Origin: an uncultured Peptoniphilus sp.
GTDB lineage: Bacteria; Bacillota; Clostridia; Tissierellales; Peptoniphilaceae
Direction: 5' to 3'
Assembly: GCF_946222045.1 (NCBI RefSeq)
Contig: NZ_CAMILN010000031.1
Coordinates: 1-22,531 of the forward strand
DNA length: 22,531 bases
The notes under the pieces are model-generated. The model saw only the letters and a list, made by a program, of their open reading frames with translations. It did not search any database and was not told the DNA's origin. Shown here in pieces: positions 1 through 8,135 of this stretch. The position numbers and the translations under genes are program-made. Position 1 is the first letter of the stretch; every line of letters starts with the position of its first letter.

Positions 1-13
1 TAAAATTACACAC

Positions 14-104
14 TATAATTAAAAATGATGATTAAATGATATTAATTACCAATTTACATTTAATTAATGTAATTTTCAAAAAAATATAAACACGTTTTTA
101 TATT
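14..104 (+). promoter_or_regulatory. Leader and candidate operator of the iron operon
   Basis: This AT-rich stretch precedes the first gene of the operon. It holds a TATAAT box at 14-19, whose -35 would lie outside the window, and a weaker TATATT at 99-104. A 19-base palindrome at 54-72 (TTACATTTAATTAATGTAA, arms of 7 around 5) could be a metalloregulator site. A second AT-rich inverted repeat lies at 83-104 (AATATAAA, 6-base loop, TTTATATT). The palindromes are visible in the sequence; the role and the identity of the binding protein are inference. Confidence 0.35.
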
Positions 105-144
105 ACAATGTCATCAATAAAGATAAGTAGAAAGGATAATTAAA

Positions 145-540
145 ATGAGTAGAAAAAAGATTTTAGGATATATTTCTGCTATTATAGGTCTCTTGTTAGT
201 GCTTGCACCAAAATTTATAACACCAGTTTGTCCTCCTATGGAAAATGGGATGTTCATGAAATGCCATTGGATGGGAAATATGACTATGGGTATTGGCGCA
301 GTCATTTTAGTATTAGCAATCATTCTTATTGTAGTTAAAGATTCAAAAATATCTTTAGGATTATCTATTTCAAATATAGCAATTGGTATTTTAGAGATAC
401 TAAACGCTCATGTACTTATTGGTGGATGCATGAAAGCTGATATGGCTTGCAGAGCAAAAACCATTCCATTTTGCACATTGTTGTCAGGCATATTGGTTTT
501 AGTTAATATTTATTATTGTATGAAAGAAAGAAATTCATAA
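145..540 (+). CDS. DUF4418 family membrane protein
   Basis: A 131-residue integral membrane protein with about four hydrophobic segments (roughly 7-27, 46-64, 70-94, 108-125). It matches the DUF4418 pattern by eye: CPP (Cys29), a Met-rich stretch ending in Cys40-His41-Trp, then GGC (Cys95), MAC (Cys102) and Cys110. The paired Cys/His and Met residues near the outer membrane face suggest metal or redox chemistry, but no function is established for the family. The ribosome binding site is AGAAAGGA. It is the first gene of the operon and is followed by an ABC ATPase with a one-base overlap, so translation is probably coupled. Together with that ATPase and the distant permease at 8135 it may form one ABC unit (inference). 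Confidence 0.8.
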   Translation: MSRKKILGYISAIIGLLLVLAPKFITPVCPPMENGMFMKCHWMGNMTMGIGAVILVLAIILIVVKDSKISLGLSISNIAIGILEILNAHVLIGGCMKADMACRAKTIPFCTLLSGILVLVNIYYCMKERNS

Positions 541-1217
541 TGGAATCAATAATTAAAACCGAAAATTTAAGCAAGAGTTTTAAGAGAGGTTCTAATACAC
601 TTTTTGCAGTTAAAAATGTAAACTTTACCTTGGAGGAGGGAGATTTTGTCAATATAATTGGCAGAAGTGGTTCTGGGAAGTCAACTTTTTTAAATCTTTT
701 GTCTGGTTTATTAAAACCGACTGAAGGTAAAATTTTTGCTAAGGGCAAAGATATGAGTGATTTTTCTGATAGAGAAATTAGCAAATATAGGAATGAAGTC
801 ATAGGTTTTGTGCCACAAAGTCTAGGAACACTTCCAAATTTAAATGTTTTAGAGAATGTGTCTCTTCCTTATTATCTATTTAAAAGAGATGACTTTGCTT
901 ATGAAAAAGCAGCTATGCTTCTTGATGAGATGGGAATTTTGCATTTGAAAGATGATTTTCCTAAAAATTTATCTGGAGGAGAGCTAAAAAGAGTGCTGAT
1001 AGCCAGATCTATGATTAATTCGCCGGAACTTTTGATTTTAGATGAGCCTACAAGTGATTTGGATAAAAATACTACTATGGAGATAATGGATTTATTAAAA
1101 AAAATAAATTCTAAAGGTACTGCACTTATTATAGTTACTCATGAGCTTGATATTTTAAAATATGGCAATACGCTTTGCCAAATGGAAGATGGAAGTTTAA
1201 TAAAAAAAGAGGGATAG
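540..1217 (+). CDS. ABC transporter ATP-binding protein (MacB/LolD type)
   Basis: A 225-residue cytoplasmic ATPase that energises an FtsX/MacB-like permease. Walker A is GRSGSGKST at residues 41-49, the Q-loop lies in GFVPQS, the signature is LSGGELKR, and Walker B with D-loop is LLILDEPTSDLD. An H-loop histidine follows in VTHELD. The chosen start is the ATG inside TAATG, overlapping the stop of the DUF4418 gene by one base; a start 24 bases upstream is possible but would add a non-conserved extension. The operon has a second ATPase at 6994 and three permeases. This one is separated from the paired permeases at 4561/5834, so its partner is more likely the permease at 8135. The subunit assignment is inference; the ATPase call is firm. 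Confidence 0.92.
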   Translation: MESIIKTENLSKSFKRGSNTLFAVKNVNFTLEEGDFVNIIGRSGSGKSTFLNLLSGLLKPTEGKIFAKGKDMSDFSDREISKYRNEVIGFVPQSLGTLPNLNVLENVSLPYYLFKRDDFAYEKAAMLLDEMGILHLKDDFPKNLSGGELKRVLIARSMINSPELLILDEPTSDLDKNTTMEIMDLLKKINSKGTALIIVTHELDILKYGNTLCQMEDGSLIKKEG

Positions 1218-1219
1218 AG

Positions 1220-2557
1220 ATGAATTTATTAAAGAAAAGGGCTAGCATTTTCGCAATGATAGTAATCATGATTAGCCTCACTTTCATGCCTGCTTTTGCA
1301 GCAGAAACAAATTATGCTAACTGGGTTGAAGTCGCTGATGCTATGTCAGAACATTTACAAAAAGCTGTGGAAGTTTACAAGCCTGGAGATAAGGATGCTA
1401 AAAAAGCAGCCACAGATGCAGTTAATGTTGCTTACTTTAAATTCTATGAAAAAATTGGATTTGAAAAAACAACTATGTCTGCAATTTCAGGCCAAAGGGG
1501 TTCAATGGTTGAACATCAATTTTACAGAGCAAAAAATTCTATCAAAGAAGATGCAGATCCAAAAGAAGTTAAAGATGAAATTGATGCACTTATAACTTAT
1601 CTTCATGAAGATGCCCATACTCTTGATGGAACCTCTGGAGATTCTAAGTCCAGTGGTCAAAGTCAAGAAGATGCAAATAGCCTTTCAACAGGTCAATTGT
1701 TGGGAGAGCTGCTAAAAAGATTTGGTACATTTTTTGCAGTTCTTGGACTTACACTTCGTGAAGGACTTGAAGCCATTTTAGTTGTAGCTGCCATTGCTGC
1801 ATATTTATCAAAGACTAATAATAGAATTTATTTAAAAGGTGTATATATTGGAGCCTTGCTAGGCATTGTTTTTTCAGCAGTCCTAGCTGGAGTATTTAAT
1901 ATCATCGCCAATACAGTGGGAGAAGTTGAGTCTGGAATGGGACAAGAAATATTCGAAGGAATTGCGATGTTTCTTGCTGTTATCGTACTATTTTATGTAT
2001 CCAATTGGATGCTTTCTAAATCTGAAGTTGAAGTTTGGAATAGATACATTAAAAACAAAGTTGAACAATCTGTTTCCAAGGGTAATTATTTTGCCTTATC
2101 TTTCACTTCATTCTTAGCAGTAGCAAGAGAGGGTGCAGAACTTATTTTGTTTTTCCAAGGTATGAGAACAGGCATTTCTGATAATCCGATGCATATGTGG
2201 ATTGGACTTTTAGTTGCCGCGATAATACTTGCAATTGTATATTATTTAATTGCTAAAGTTTCTGTAAGGCTACCATTAAAACCATTCTTTACATTTACTT
2301 CTTGGCTAATGTTTATACTTTGCTTGTCTTTCTTAGGAAAGGGCATAGGAGAATTACAAGAAGCAGATGTAATTGGCAGAACTGTAGTTCCTTGGATGAA
2401 TGGATGGTCTGCTGAAGTTATAGGTATATACGATAGGTATGAAAATCTTATTCCACAAATTATTCTATTAGTAGTAACCATTGTTTCTGTTATCTATCAA
2501 AATAATAGAAACAAAAAAATTAGAGCTGAGCTTGAAGCCAGCCAAGAAAAAAAATAG
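1220..2557 (+). CDS. FTR1 family iron permease
   Basis: A 445-residue iron permease of the FTR1/EfeU/FetM family. Residues 1-28 form a signal peptide ending in AFAAE. Residues 29 to about 165 are an extracytoplasmic helical domain, and about seven membrane helices follow. Both family REXXE iron-translocation motifs are present: REGLE at 180-184 and REGAE at 303-307. The fused extracytoplasmic domain is typical of bacterial FetM-like members. The start at 1220 has an AAAGAGGGA ribosome binding site five bases upstream, and the upstream reading-frame extension would bury the signal peptide. It is directly followed by the P19-like lipoprotein, its usual partner. In characterised P19/FetMP systems this pair imports iron. 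Gram-positives lack a periplasm, so the partner here is membrane-anchored. Confidence 0.95.
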   Translation: MNLLKKRASIFAMIVIMISLTFMPAFAAETNYANWVEVADAMSEHLQKAVEVYKPGDKDAKKAATDAVNVAYFKFYEKIGFEKTTMSAISGQRGSMVEHQFYRAKNSIKEDADPKEVKDEIDALITYLHEDAHTLDGTSGDSKSSGQSQEDANSLSTGQLLGELLKRFGTFFAVLGLTLREGLEAILVVAAIAAYLSKTNNRIYLKGVYIGALLGIVFSAVLAGVFNIIANTVGEVESGMGQEIFEGIAMFLAVIVLFYVSNWMLSKSEVEVWNRYIKNKVEQSVSKGNYFALSFTSFLAVAREGAELILFFQGMRTGISDNPMHMWIGLLVAAIILAIVYYLIAKVSVRLPLKPFFTFTSWLMFILCLSFLGKGIGELQEADVIGRTVVPWMNGWSAEVIGIYDRYENLIPQIILLVVTIVSVIYQNNRNKKIRAELEASQEKK

Positions 2558-2566
2558 GAGGGTATT

Positions 2567-3232
2567 ATGTTAAAAAAGAAAAGTTTATTTCTTGTTGTTA
2601 TGACGCTTGTGTGTGCATTAATGTTTACAGCTTGTGGTAAAAAAGAAGATACAAAAGCTAATAATACAGCTAAAACTTCTACAGAAGAAAAAACACCAGC
2701 TGAAGAAAACAAAAAAGAAACAGAAGATGCAAAAGTTGCAGCTCCAGGAGAAGATGCAGGATTTGAAGAATTTCCAATTGGTGATGATCATACTGAAGGA
2801 CCTCTAGTAATCTCAGGTGTATATTTCCAACCAGTAGATATGGAACCAGCAGGAAATTCAATTCCTAAAGAAGAAGCTGATTGCCATATTGAAGCTGACA
2901 TTACAGCATCACAAGAAGGTGCGACATTAGGTTATGGTGTTGGTGATTTCGTTCCATGGTTACAAGTAAAAGCTTATTTACAAAAGGAAGGTTCAGACCA
3001 TGTTCAAGAAGTAGCCTTCATGCCAATGAACGCATCTGATGGTCCACACTATGGTGCAAATGTTAAATTTGACGAAGGTGTTGGCGTTTATAATGTAAAA
3101 TTTGAAGTTACTGCACCAGGTAATGACTACTTACTACACGTAGATAAAGAAACTGGTGTAACAGGTAGATTCTGGACAGAACCACTTGTTGCAGAATGGA
3201 CTGACTTCGAATGGAACGGACCACAATGGTAA
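2567..3232 (+). CDS. P19/Tp34-type iron-binding lipoprotein
   Basis: A 221-residue lipoprotein. The signal peptide has a lipobox FTAC with Cys23 as the lipidated residue. Residues 24-65 are a charged, low-complexity tether, and residues 66-221 form the iron-transport immunoglobulin-like fold of the P19/Tp34/FetP family. Metal ligands of the family can be matched: His75-x-Glu77, His107 in the CHIEAD segment, Met154 and His161 (seven apart, as in Campylobacter P19) and His191. The start is set by an AGGAGGG site just after the FTR1 stop. It probably binds iron at the outer face and hands it to FTR1. Known P19 also binds copper, so metal choice is not proven by sequence. It is well separated from DUF4198 or copper chaperone families by the HTEGPL and MNASDGPHYG segments. 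Confidence 0.93.
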   Translation: MLKKKSLFLVVMTLVCALMFTACGKKEDTKANNTAKTSTEEKTPAEENKKETEDAKVAAPGEDAGFEEFPIGDDHTEGPLVISGVYFQPVDMEPAGNSIPKEEADCHIEADITASQEGATLGYGVGDFVPWLQVKAYLQKEGSDHVQEVAFMPMNASDGPHYGANVKFDEGVGVYNVKFEVTAPGNDYLLHVDKETGVTGRFWTEPLVAEWTDFEWNGPQW

Positions 3233-3254
3233 AGTTTTAAAAATTTATAATATT

Positions 3255-3282
3255 TATAAGGGGAATTCATGTTCCCCTTATA
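3255..3282 (+). repeat. Intercistronic stem-loop between P19-like and DUF2318 genes
   Basis: A perfect 11-bp inverted repeat (TATAAGGGGAA at 3255-3265, TTCCCCTTATA at 3272-3282) encloses a 6-base loop, TTCATG. No T tract follows, so it does not look like a full terminator. It could stabilise or process the upstream mRNA, or lower expression of the downstream genes. It contains the first in-frame ATG of the next gene (3269), which argues against that start. Confidence 0.75.
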
Positions 3283-3289
3283 TACATTT

Positions 3290-4552
3290 ATGGGGGGTGA
3301 AATTATTTTAAAAATTTTTATTAAAGTTATGGAGGCGGGAATAGCCTTTTCTCTAATGATTTCTTTAATACTTGCCTATTATACAACTAAAGAGAGCAAA
3401 TATAAAAAGTATGTTATTATAATTTCTTTAGTTTTAGGGGTAATTGCAGCAATTGTTTCAATAATTATAAGAAATATACCTAATTTTATTAATAGAACAG
3501 AATTGAATTTCTGGTCTATGGTGCCCATAGTTATCTCGGTATTTTTAATATTAATTTTTATGATATTTGAAGATAAGATAAATGCTAAAATTTATGATAA
3601 TTTCATTTCGGCATCGGTTGTTGTTTATCTTGTAGGAATGTGTTTTTATTATTTACCATATGTATTTAACCAATCAAACAAATTTGTATATTATGGCGAA
3701 AGTGCTGTTTCAACTATTGTACTTTTTAGGATTTTAGGCTTTGTTTTTGGGATAATCATGATGATTTTATCAGGACTTGCCATATATAAGTCTTCAGTTA
3801 AACTTGAAGGTAAAAACTTAAAGATTATTGTTTTTTTGAGCTTGATATGCTCGGGTATCAGCCAATTTAACATCATAATTCAAAGGTTTTATTCTAAAGG
3901 GATTATTCCTAGAAATGTTAACTTTTTTAGAGTTATTGCATTTATAGCTAATCACGAAAATGTGTTTTTATTTGCAACAATGTTAATTATGATAGCTATT
4001 CCAGTAATTTTATATAAGCAAAATATTAAAGTTAATGAAGATTATAGCAATAGGGCTCAGTTAAGAAAAATAAAGTATAGAATGAAGAATAAAAGACATT
4101 GGGCAATTTTTTTCCTTGTCGTTCTATTTATTAATACTTTTTCATTAACGGTTGGAAAGGCATATGCTAATAAGGAACAGGCCCTTTCACCACCAGAAGA
4201 TTATCAAACTGAAAATGGAATGATTGTTATTCCTTTAAGTAGCTTAGAGGATATGCATTTGCACAGATATTTGTATAAGGCAAAGGATGGTGCACAAATG
4301 AGATTTTTCTGTATTAAAAAATCAGAAGGTTCCTATGGAGTTGTACTTGATGCCTGCGAGATATGTGGTCCATCTGGATATTTTGAAAGAGGCGATGATG
4401 TTATTTGTAAGTTGTGCGACGTTGTAATGAATAGGGGTACAATAGGTTTTAAGGGTGGATGTAACCCGATACCTTTCCCATACATTGTCCATGATAAAAA
4501 GATAAAGATTGCGCCAAAGGATCTTGACGCATTGTCTTATGTATTTAAGTAG
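3290..4552 (+). CDS. DUF2318 membrane protein with cysteine cluster
   Basis: About 420 residues. The first ~260 form seven or so membrane helices; a further helix (about 270-290) ends in a signal-like AYA and leads into a C-terminal DUF2318 domain. The domain has Cys356-x2-Cys359, Cys373-x2-Cys376 and Cys391, plus DMHLHRY, a set expected to bind a metal or Fe-S centre on the outer face. It corresponds to Campylobacter Cj1660 by domain and by position after P19. A redox role in iron release is plausible but unproven. The start is uncertain. ATG 3269 lies in a hairpin loop, ATG 3290 has no ribosome binding site, and a strong GGGGGGTGA at 3292-3300 points at codons near 3305, which are ATT; ATG 3329 is another choice. 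Confidence 0.85.
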   Translation: MGGEIILKIFIKVMEAGIAFSLMISLILAYYTTKESKYKKYVIIISLVLGVIAAIVSIIIRNIPNFINRTELNFWSMVPIVISVFLILIFMIFEDKINAKIYDNFISASVVVYLVGMCFYYLPYVFNQSNKFVYYGESAVSTIVLFRILGFVFGIIMMILSGLAIYKSSVKLEGKNLKIIVFLSLICSGISQFNIIIQRFYSKGIIPRNVNFFRVIAFIANHENVFLFATMLIMIAIPVILYKQNIKVNEDYSNRAQLRKIKYRMKNKRHWAIFFLVVLFINTFSLTVGKAYANKEQALSPPEDYQTENGMIVIPLSSLEDMHLHRYLYKAKDGAQMRFFCIKKSEGSYGVVLDACEICGPSGYFERGDDVICKLCDVVMNRGTIGFKGGCNPIPFPYIVHDKKIKIAPKDLDALSYVFK

Positions 4553-4560
4553 GAGGGCTT

Positions 4561-5844
4561 ATGTTTTGGAGAATAGTTAAAGGAGCGCTTTTTAGACAAA
4601 AGGGAAAGATGGCTCTTATTGCATTTACAGTTGCCCTCGGAGCTTCTCTTGCCACTTCAATGTTAAATACCATGCTCGGTGTTGGAGATAAAGTTAATCA
4701 AGAATTAAAGACCTATGGAGCCAATATTAATGTATTGCCTAAGGAAGCTTCCCTTCTTGATGATTTGTATGGCATGCAAGAAAAAGAGGGACAGGTTCAA
4801 AAATATTTAAAGGAATCAGAACTTCCTAACATTAAAACTATTTTTTGGGCTTACAATATTGTAGACTATACGCCATATCTTAACACTTGGGTTTCTTATA
4901 ATAATGATTCTAAACATACTAAGATGGTAGGAACATGGTTTAATAATCATATGGATTTGCCTACTGGAGAATCAGTTGATACTGGTATGATTAGACTTAA
5001 AAACTGGTGGGAAGTTCAAGGCGAGTGGTTATCAGAAAATGATAGCGATTCAGTTATGCTTGGAAAGATTTTTGCAGACAGAAATGGATTTAAAGTTGGT
5101 GATGAAATCCAACTAAAAAGCAATAATTTAAACAAAAAATTAAAAGTTAAGGGTATTTTCTCATCAGGTTCTGATGAAGATGCATTTATATATGCTACTT
5201 TAAAAACAGCACAAGAATTTGCTGGAGTTACTGGAGTTGTAAATAAAGTTGAAGTATCAGCTCTTACTACACCAGACAATGACTTAGCAAGAAAGGCTGC
5301 CAAAAACCCACTATCTTTAACTATTAAGGAATGGGAAGTATGGTATTGTACAGCTTATGTTTCTGCTATTTGTTATCAAATAACAGAAGTAATGACTGAT
5401 TCTGTAGCTAAGCCAATTCGCCAAGTTGCAGAAAGTGAAGGAGATATTTTAAATAAGACTACTCTTCTTATGGTTTTAATTACAGTATTAACTTTGATTG
5501 GTTCAGGCTTTGGTATTTCTAATCTTATTACAGCATCTGTAATGGAAAGATCTAATGAAATTGGACTTCAAAAAGCTATAGGGGCGTCAAATGGAAGAAT
5601 AATTGGTATAATTCTTGTGGAAATAATTTTGACAGCGATATTTGGAACAGTTATAGGTTACGGTGTTGGTCTGCTACTTACTCAGATTATTGGTCTAACA
5701 GTTTTTGGCTCAGCAATAGCTCCAACAGCTATGGTAGTTCCTATTGTAGCAATACTTATTATTCTTGTTACAATATTGGGTTCAATACCAGCTATAAGAT
5801 ACCTTTTGAATTTAAATCCAACGGAGGTACTACATGGCAGATAA
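4561..5844 (+). CDS. ABC transporter permease (FtsX/MacB type), first of pair
   Basis: A 427-residue permease. One membrane helix sits near the N terminus (about 18-40), a long extracytoplasmic MacB-PCD-like domain follows (about 45-295), and three helices close the protein. The FtsX signature segment NEIGLQKAIGASNGRI lies between helices 2 and 3. An AGGAGGG ribosome binding site sets the start. It overlaps the next permease by 11 bases, and the two should form a heterodimer energised by the ATPase at 6994. Position after the DUF2318 gene matches Campylobacter Cj1661. MacB-type transporters do not move substrate through the bilayer but couple ATP use to motion outside the membrane, so a role in driving iron or ligand exchange on the lipoprotein is possible (inference). 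Confidence 0.9.
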   Translation: MFWRIVKGALFRQKGKMALIAFTVALGASLATSMLNTMLGVGDKVNQELKTYGANINVLPKEASLLDDLYGMQEKEGQVQKYLKESELPNIKTIFWAYNIVDYTPYLNTWVSYNNDSKHTKMVGTWFNNHMDLPTGESVDTGMIRLKNWWEVQGEWLSENDSDSVMLGKIFADRNGFKVGDEIQLKSNNLNKKLKVKGIFSSGSDEDAFIYATLKTAQEFAGVTGVVNKVEVSALTTPDNDLARKAAKNPLSLTIKEWEVWYCTAYVSAICYQITEVMTDSVAKPIRQVAESEGDILNKTTLLMVLITVLTLIGSGFGISNLITASVMERSNEIGLQKAIGASNGRIIGIILVEIILTAIFGTVIGYGVGLLLTQIIGLTVFGSAIAPTAMVVPIVAILIILVTILGSIPAIRYLLNLNPTEVLHGR

Positions 5845-6982
5845 ACAAAGTAAAAATAAATTTTACTTAAAAATGATAATGACTTCCTTGGCAAGGAGAC
5901 GTGCAAGAATGTTAACAGCACTACTTGCTATAGCTATGGGAGCAACAATTATTTCAGGACTTGTTACTATTTACTATGATATTCCTAGACAAATGGGGAA
6001 GGAGTTTAGGTCTTATGGTGCAAATATGTTGGTAATTCCCACTAACCCTGATAAAAAAATTACCAATGAACAGTTAGATGAAATTAAATCGTTAATTCCA
6101 TCGGGAAAGCTTGTCGGTCAGGCACCCTATATTTATACAAATGCAAAAATTAATGAACAACCTTATATGCTTGCAGGTACAGATTTAAAGGGAGCGAAAG
6201 AAAATTCTCCATACTGGCTTATTGATGGTTCATGGCCTGAAAAACCAAGAGAAGTTTTAATAGGTAATGAAGTTTCAAAGGCTTTGGAATTAAAAGAGGG
6301 AGATAAAATTATTATAAATACTCCCAAAGTTAATGGAGAAGGTTCTATAGATACTAATTTTGTTGTGTCAGGAGTTGTAACAACAGGCGGTAAAGAAGAA
6401 GAACTTATTTTTATGGGTATTGATGATATTTCACAGCTTGTTAAAGACAAAAATTATGATGTCGTAGAATATTCAGTAGAAGCTGAACAAAATGAACTTT
6501 CAAAAATAGTATCAAATATTTCACAAAAGGATGGATCTCTAACTCCACAAATGGTAAAAAGAGTTACCGCCTCACAAGATATAGTTTTGAATAAATTACA
6601 AGCTCTTGTCTTCATTGTAACGATAATAGTATTATTCATAATGATGATATGTGTATCCACAACAATGATGGCTGTTGTAACTGAAAGGCGTAAAGAAATA
6701 GGTCTTAAGAAAGCTTTGGGCGCCACAAATTCGTCAGTAATTGTTGACTTTTTAGGTGAAGGAGCATTTTTGGGGGTTTTTGGTGGACTTTTAGGCGTTG
6801 CATTAGGATATATATTTGCCAATAGAGTAAGTATTTCGGTATTTGCTAGAAAGGTAAGTTTCTTGCCTCTTTTAGTACCTATGACAATTATTGTCTGTAT
6901 AGTAATAACTATAGTTGCATCTTTAATACCAGTATCTAAAACTGTTGATATTGATCCAGCTTTAGTGCTTCGTGGAGAATAG
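5834..6982 (+). CDS. ABC transporter permease (FtsX/MacB type), second of pair
   Basis: A 382-residue permease with the same plan as its upstream neighbour: an N-terminal helix (about 22-43), an extracytoplasmic domain (about 45-245) and three C-terminal helices carrying EIGLKKALGATNSSV. The start lies inside the upstream gene behind an ACGGAGGT site, which indicates translational coupling. It corresponds to Campylobacter Cj1662 by order. Sequence identity to the first permease is limited to the membrane part and the segment after helix 1 (FRSYGANMLVIP against LKTYGANINVLP), consistent with an ancient duplication. Confidence 0.9.
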   Translation: MADKQSKNKFYLKMIMTSLARRRARMLTALLAIAMGATIISGLVTIYYDIPRQMGKEFRSYGANMLVIPTNPDKKITNEQLDEIKSLIPSGKLVGQAPYIYTNAKINEQPYMLAGTDLKGAKENSPYWLIDGSWPEKPREVLIGNEVSKALELKEGDKIIINTPKVNGEGSIDTNFVVSGVVTTGGKEEELIFMGIDDISQLVKDKNYDVVEYSVEAEQNELSKIVSNISQKDGSLTPQMVKRVTASQDIVLNKLQALVFIVTIIVLFIMMICVSTTMMAVVTERRKEIGLKKALGATNSSVIVDFLGEGAFLGVFGGLLGVALGYIFANRVSISVFARKVSFLPLLVPMTIIVCIVITIVASLIPVSKTVDIDPALVLRGE

Positions 6983-6993
6983 AAAGGAATTTT

Positions 6994-7713
6994 ATGGATA
7001 TATTAAAACTCGTAGATGTTTCAAAAATTTATGGTGAACTTAAAGCCCTTGACAAAATCAATTTAAGTGTAGAAAAGGGCGAATGGATTTCTATAATGGG
7101 TCCATCAGGTTCTGGTAAAACAACAATGATGAATATTATTGGTGCCATGGATAAGCCTTCACTTGGCGAAGTTATTTTGGATGGTGAAGATATAGCAAAA
7201 AAATCACCCAAGGAACTAACAGTTATTAGAAGAGATAAGATAGGACTTATTTTCCAACAATTTCATTTAGTTAATTATTTAAGTGCTTTGGAAAATGTAA
7301 TGATGTCACAATATTATCATTCTATGCCAGATGCACAAGAAGCAATGGAAGCTTTGGCTGCAGTAGGTCTTGCTGATAGAGCCAAGCACTTACCCAACCA
7401 ATTATCAGGTGGGGAACAACAAAGAGTATGTATAGCTAGAGCTCTTATCAATCATCCTGCTATACTTTTAGCTGATGAACCTACGGGAAATTTGGATGAA
7501 AAGAATGAATATATAGTTCTTGACATATTTGAAAAACTTCACAATGCAGGTTCAACAATTATTGTTGTAACTCACGACCCTGAAGTCGGTGAAGAATCTG
7601 AAAGAATGATAACTCTTGAACATGGTAAGATTACAAAAGAAGAAAAAATGAAAAGAAAAAGGCCTGTTCTTGATTCTACAATAAAAGACGAAAAACTTAA
7701 GGAGTTTATATGA
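6994..7713 (+). CDS. ABC transporter ATP-binding protein (LolD/MacB type)
   Basis: A 239-residue ATPase. Walker A is GPSGSGKTT at 36-44, the Q-loop is in LIFQQFHLVNYLSALENV, the signature is LSGGEQQRV, Walker B is ILLADEPTGNLDE, and the H-loop is VTHDPEVGE. The start follows an AAAGGA site 11 bases after the upstream permease stop. It is adjacent to the permease pair 4561/5834 and is their probable motor, as Cj1663 is in Campylobacter. A charged tail of about 25 residues past the ATPase core (KEEKMKRKRPVLDS...) is not part of the core fold. The last four bases overlap the FMN-binding lipoprotein gene. Confidence 0.93.
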   Translation: MDILKLVDVSKIYGELKALDKINLSVEKGEWISIMGPSGSGKTTMMNIIGAMDKPSLGEVILDGEDIAKKSPKELTVIRRDKIGLIFQQFHLVNYLSALENVMMSQYYHSMPDAQEAMEALAAVGLADRAKHLPNQLSGGEQQRVCIARALINHPAILLADEPTGNLDEKNEYIVLDIFEKLHNAGSTIIVVTHDPEVGEESERMITLEHGKITKEEKMKRKRPVLDSTIKDEKLKEFI

Positions 7714-8135
7714 GAAAAATTTTAAATGCATTAATAATTTTATCTTTGGGGCTTGTCCTAGTTGCTTGTGGGGGAGATAAAAAAGAAGAAGCTCCAAGCG
7801 TAAGCTATAAGGACGGCACATATCATGGAGAATCTGCCAAAGATGAAAGAGGCGGACTTGTAAAAGTGGATATAAGTGTTAAAGACAATAAGATTGAATC
7901 TTGCACAATGCAAAACATTGATGGAGATGGAAAAGAAAAGGATGAATCTTATGGTCAAAGCCAAAATGAAGGACTATATAAGATTGCCCAACAAGCTATA
8001 AATCTTGCAAAGTCATACCCAGATAGATTAGTGGAAAAAGGAAGACCTGAAGGAGTGGACGTTATTTCGGGGGCAACAGAAACCTACAAGCAATTTATTG
8101 AAGCTTGCAACAATGCTCTTGCTGATGCAAAATAA
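7710..8135 (+). CDS. FMN-binding domain lipoprotein
   Basis: A 141-residue lipoprotein. The signal peptide ends in lipobox LVAC with Cys20 as anchor, followed by a short tether and a single FMN_bind domain (about 33-140). The family flavinylation motif S-G-A-T-x-T is at 120-125, so Thr125 is the probable covalent FMN site, filled by an ApbE-type transferase that is not in this window. Such domains carry electrons outside the membrane (NqrC, RnfG, PplA). In Gram-negative P19-type operons the corresponding place is taken by thioredoxin-like proteins, so here flavin may supply reducing power for Fe(III) reduction or for the DUF2318 centre (inference). An AAGGAG site and an ATGA overlap with the ATPase gene set the start. 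Confidence 0.92.
   Translation: MRKILNALIILSLGLVLVACGGDKKEEAPSVSYKDGTYHGESAKDERGGLVKVDISVKDNKIESCTMQNIDGDGKEKDESYGQSQNEGLYKIAQQAINLAKSYPDRLVEKGRPEGVDVISGATETYKQFIEACNNALADAK

Noticed and set aside
503..802. 99-residue minus-strand frame over the ABC ATPase gene
   Set aside because: It mirrors the conserved Walker A region of the real gene and has no ribosome binding site; the same holds for the other antisense frames over the ABC and V-ATPase genes.
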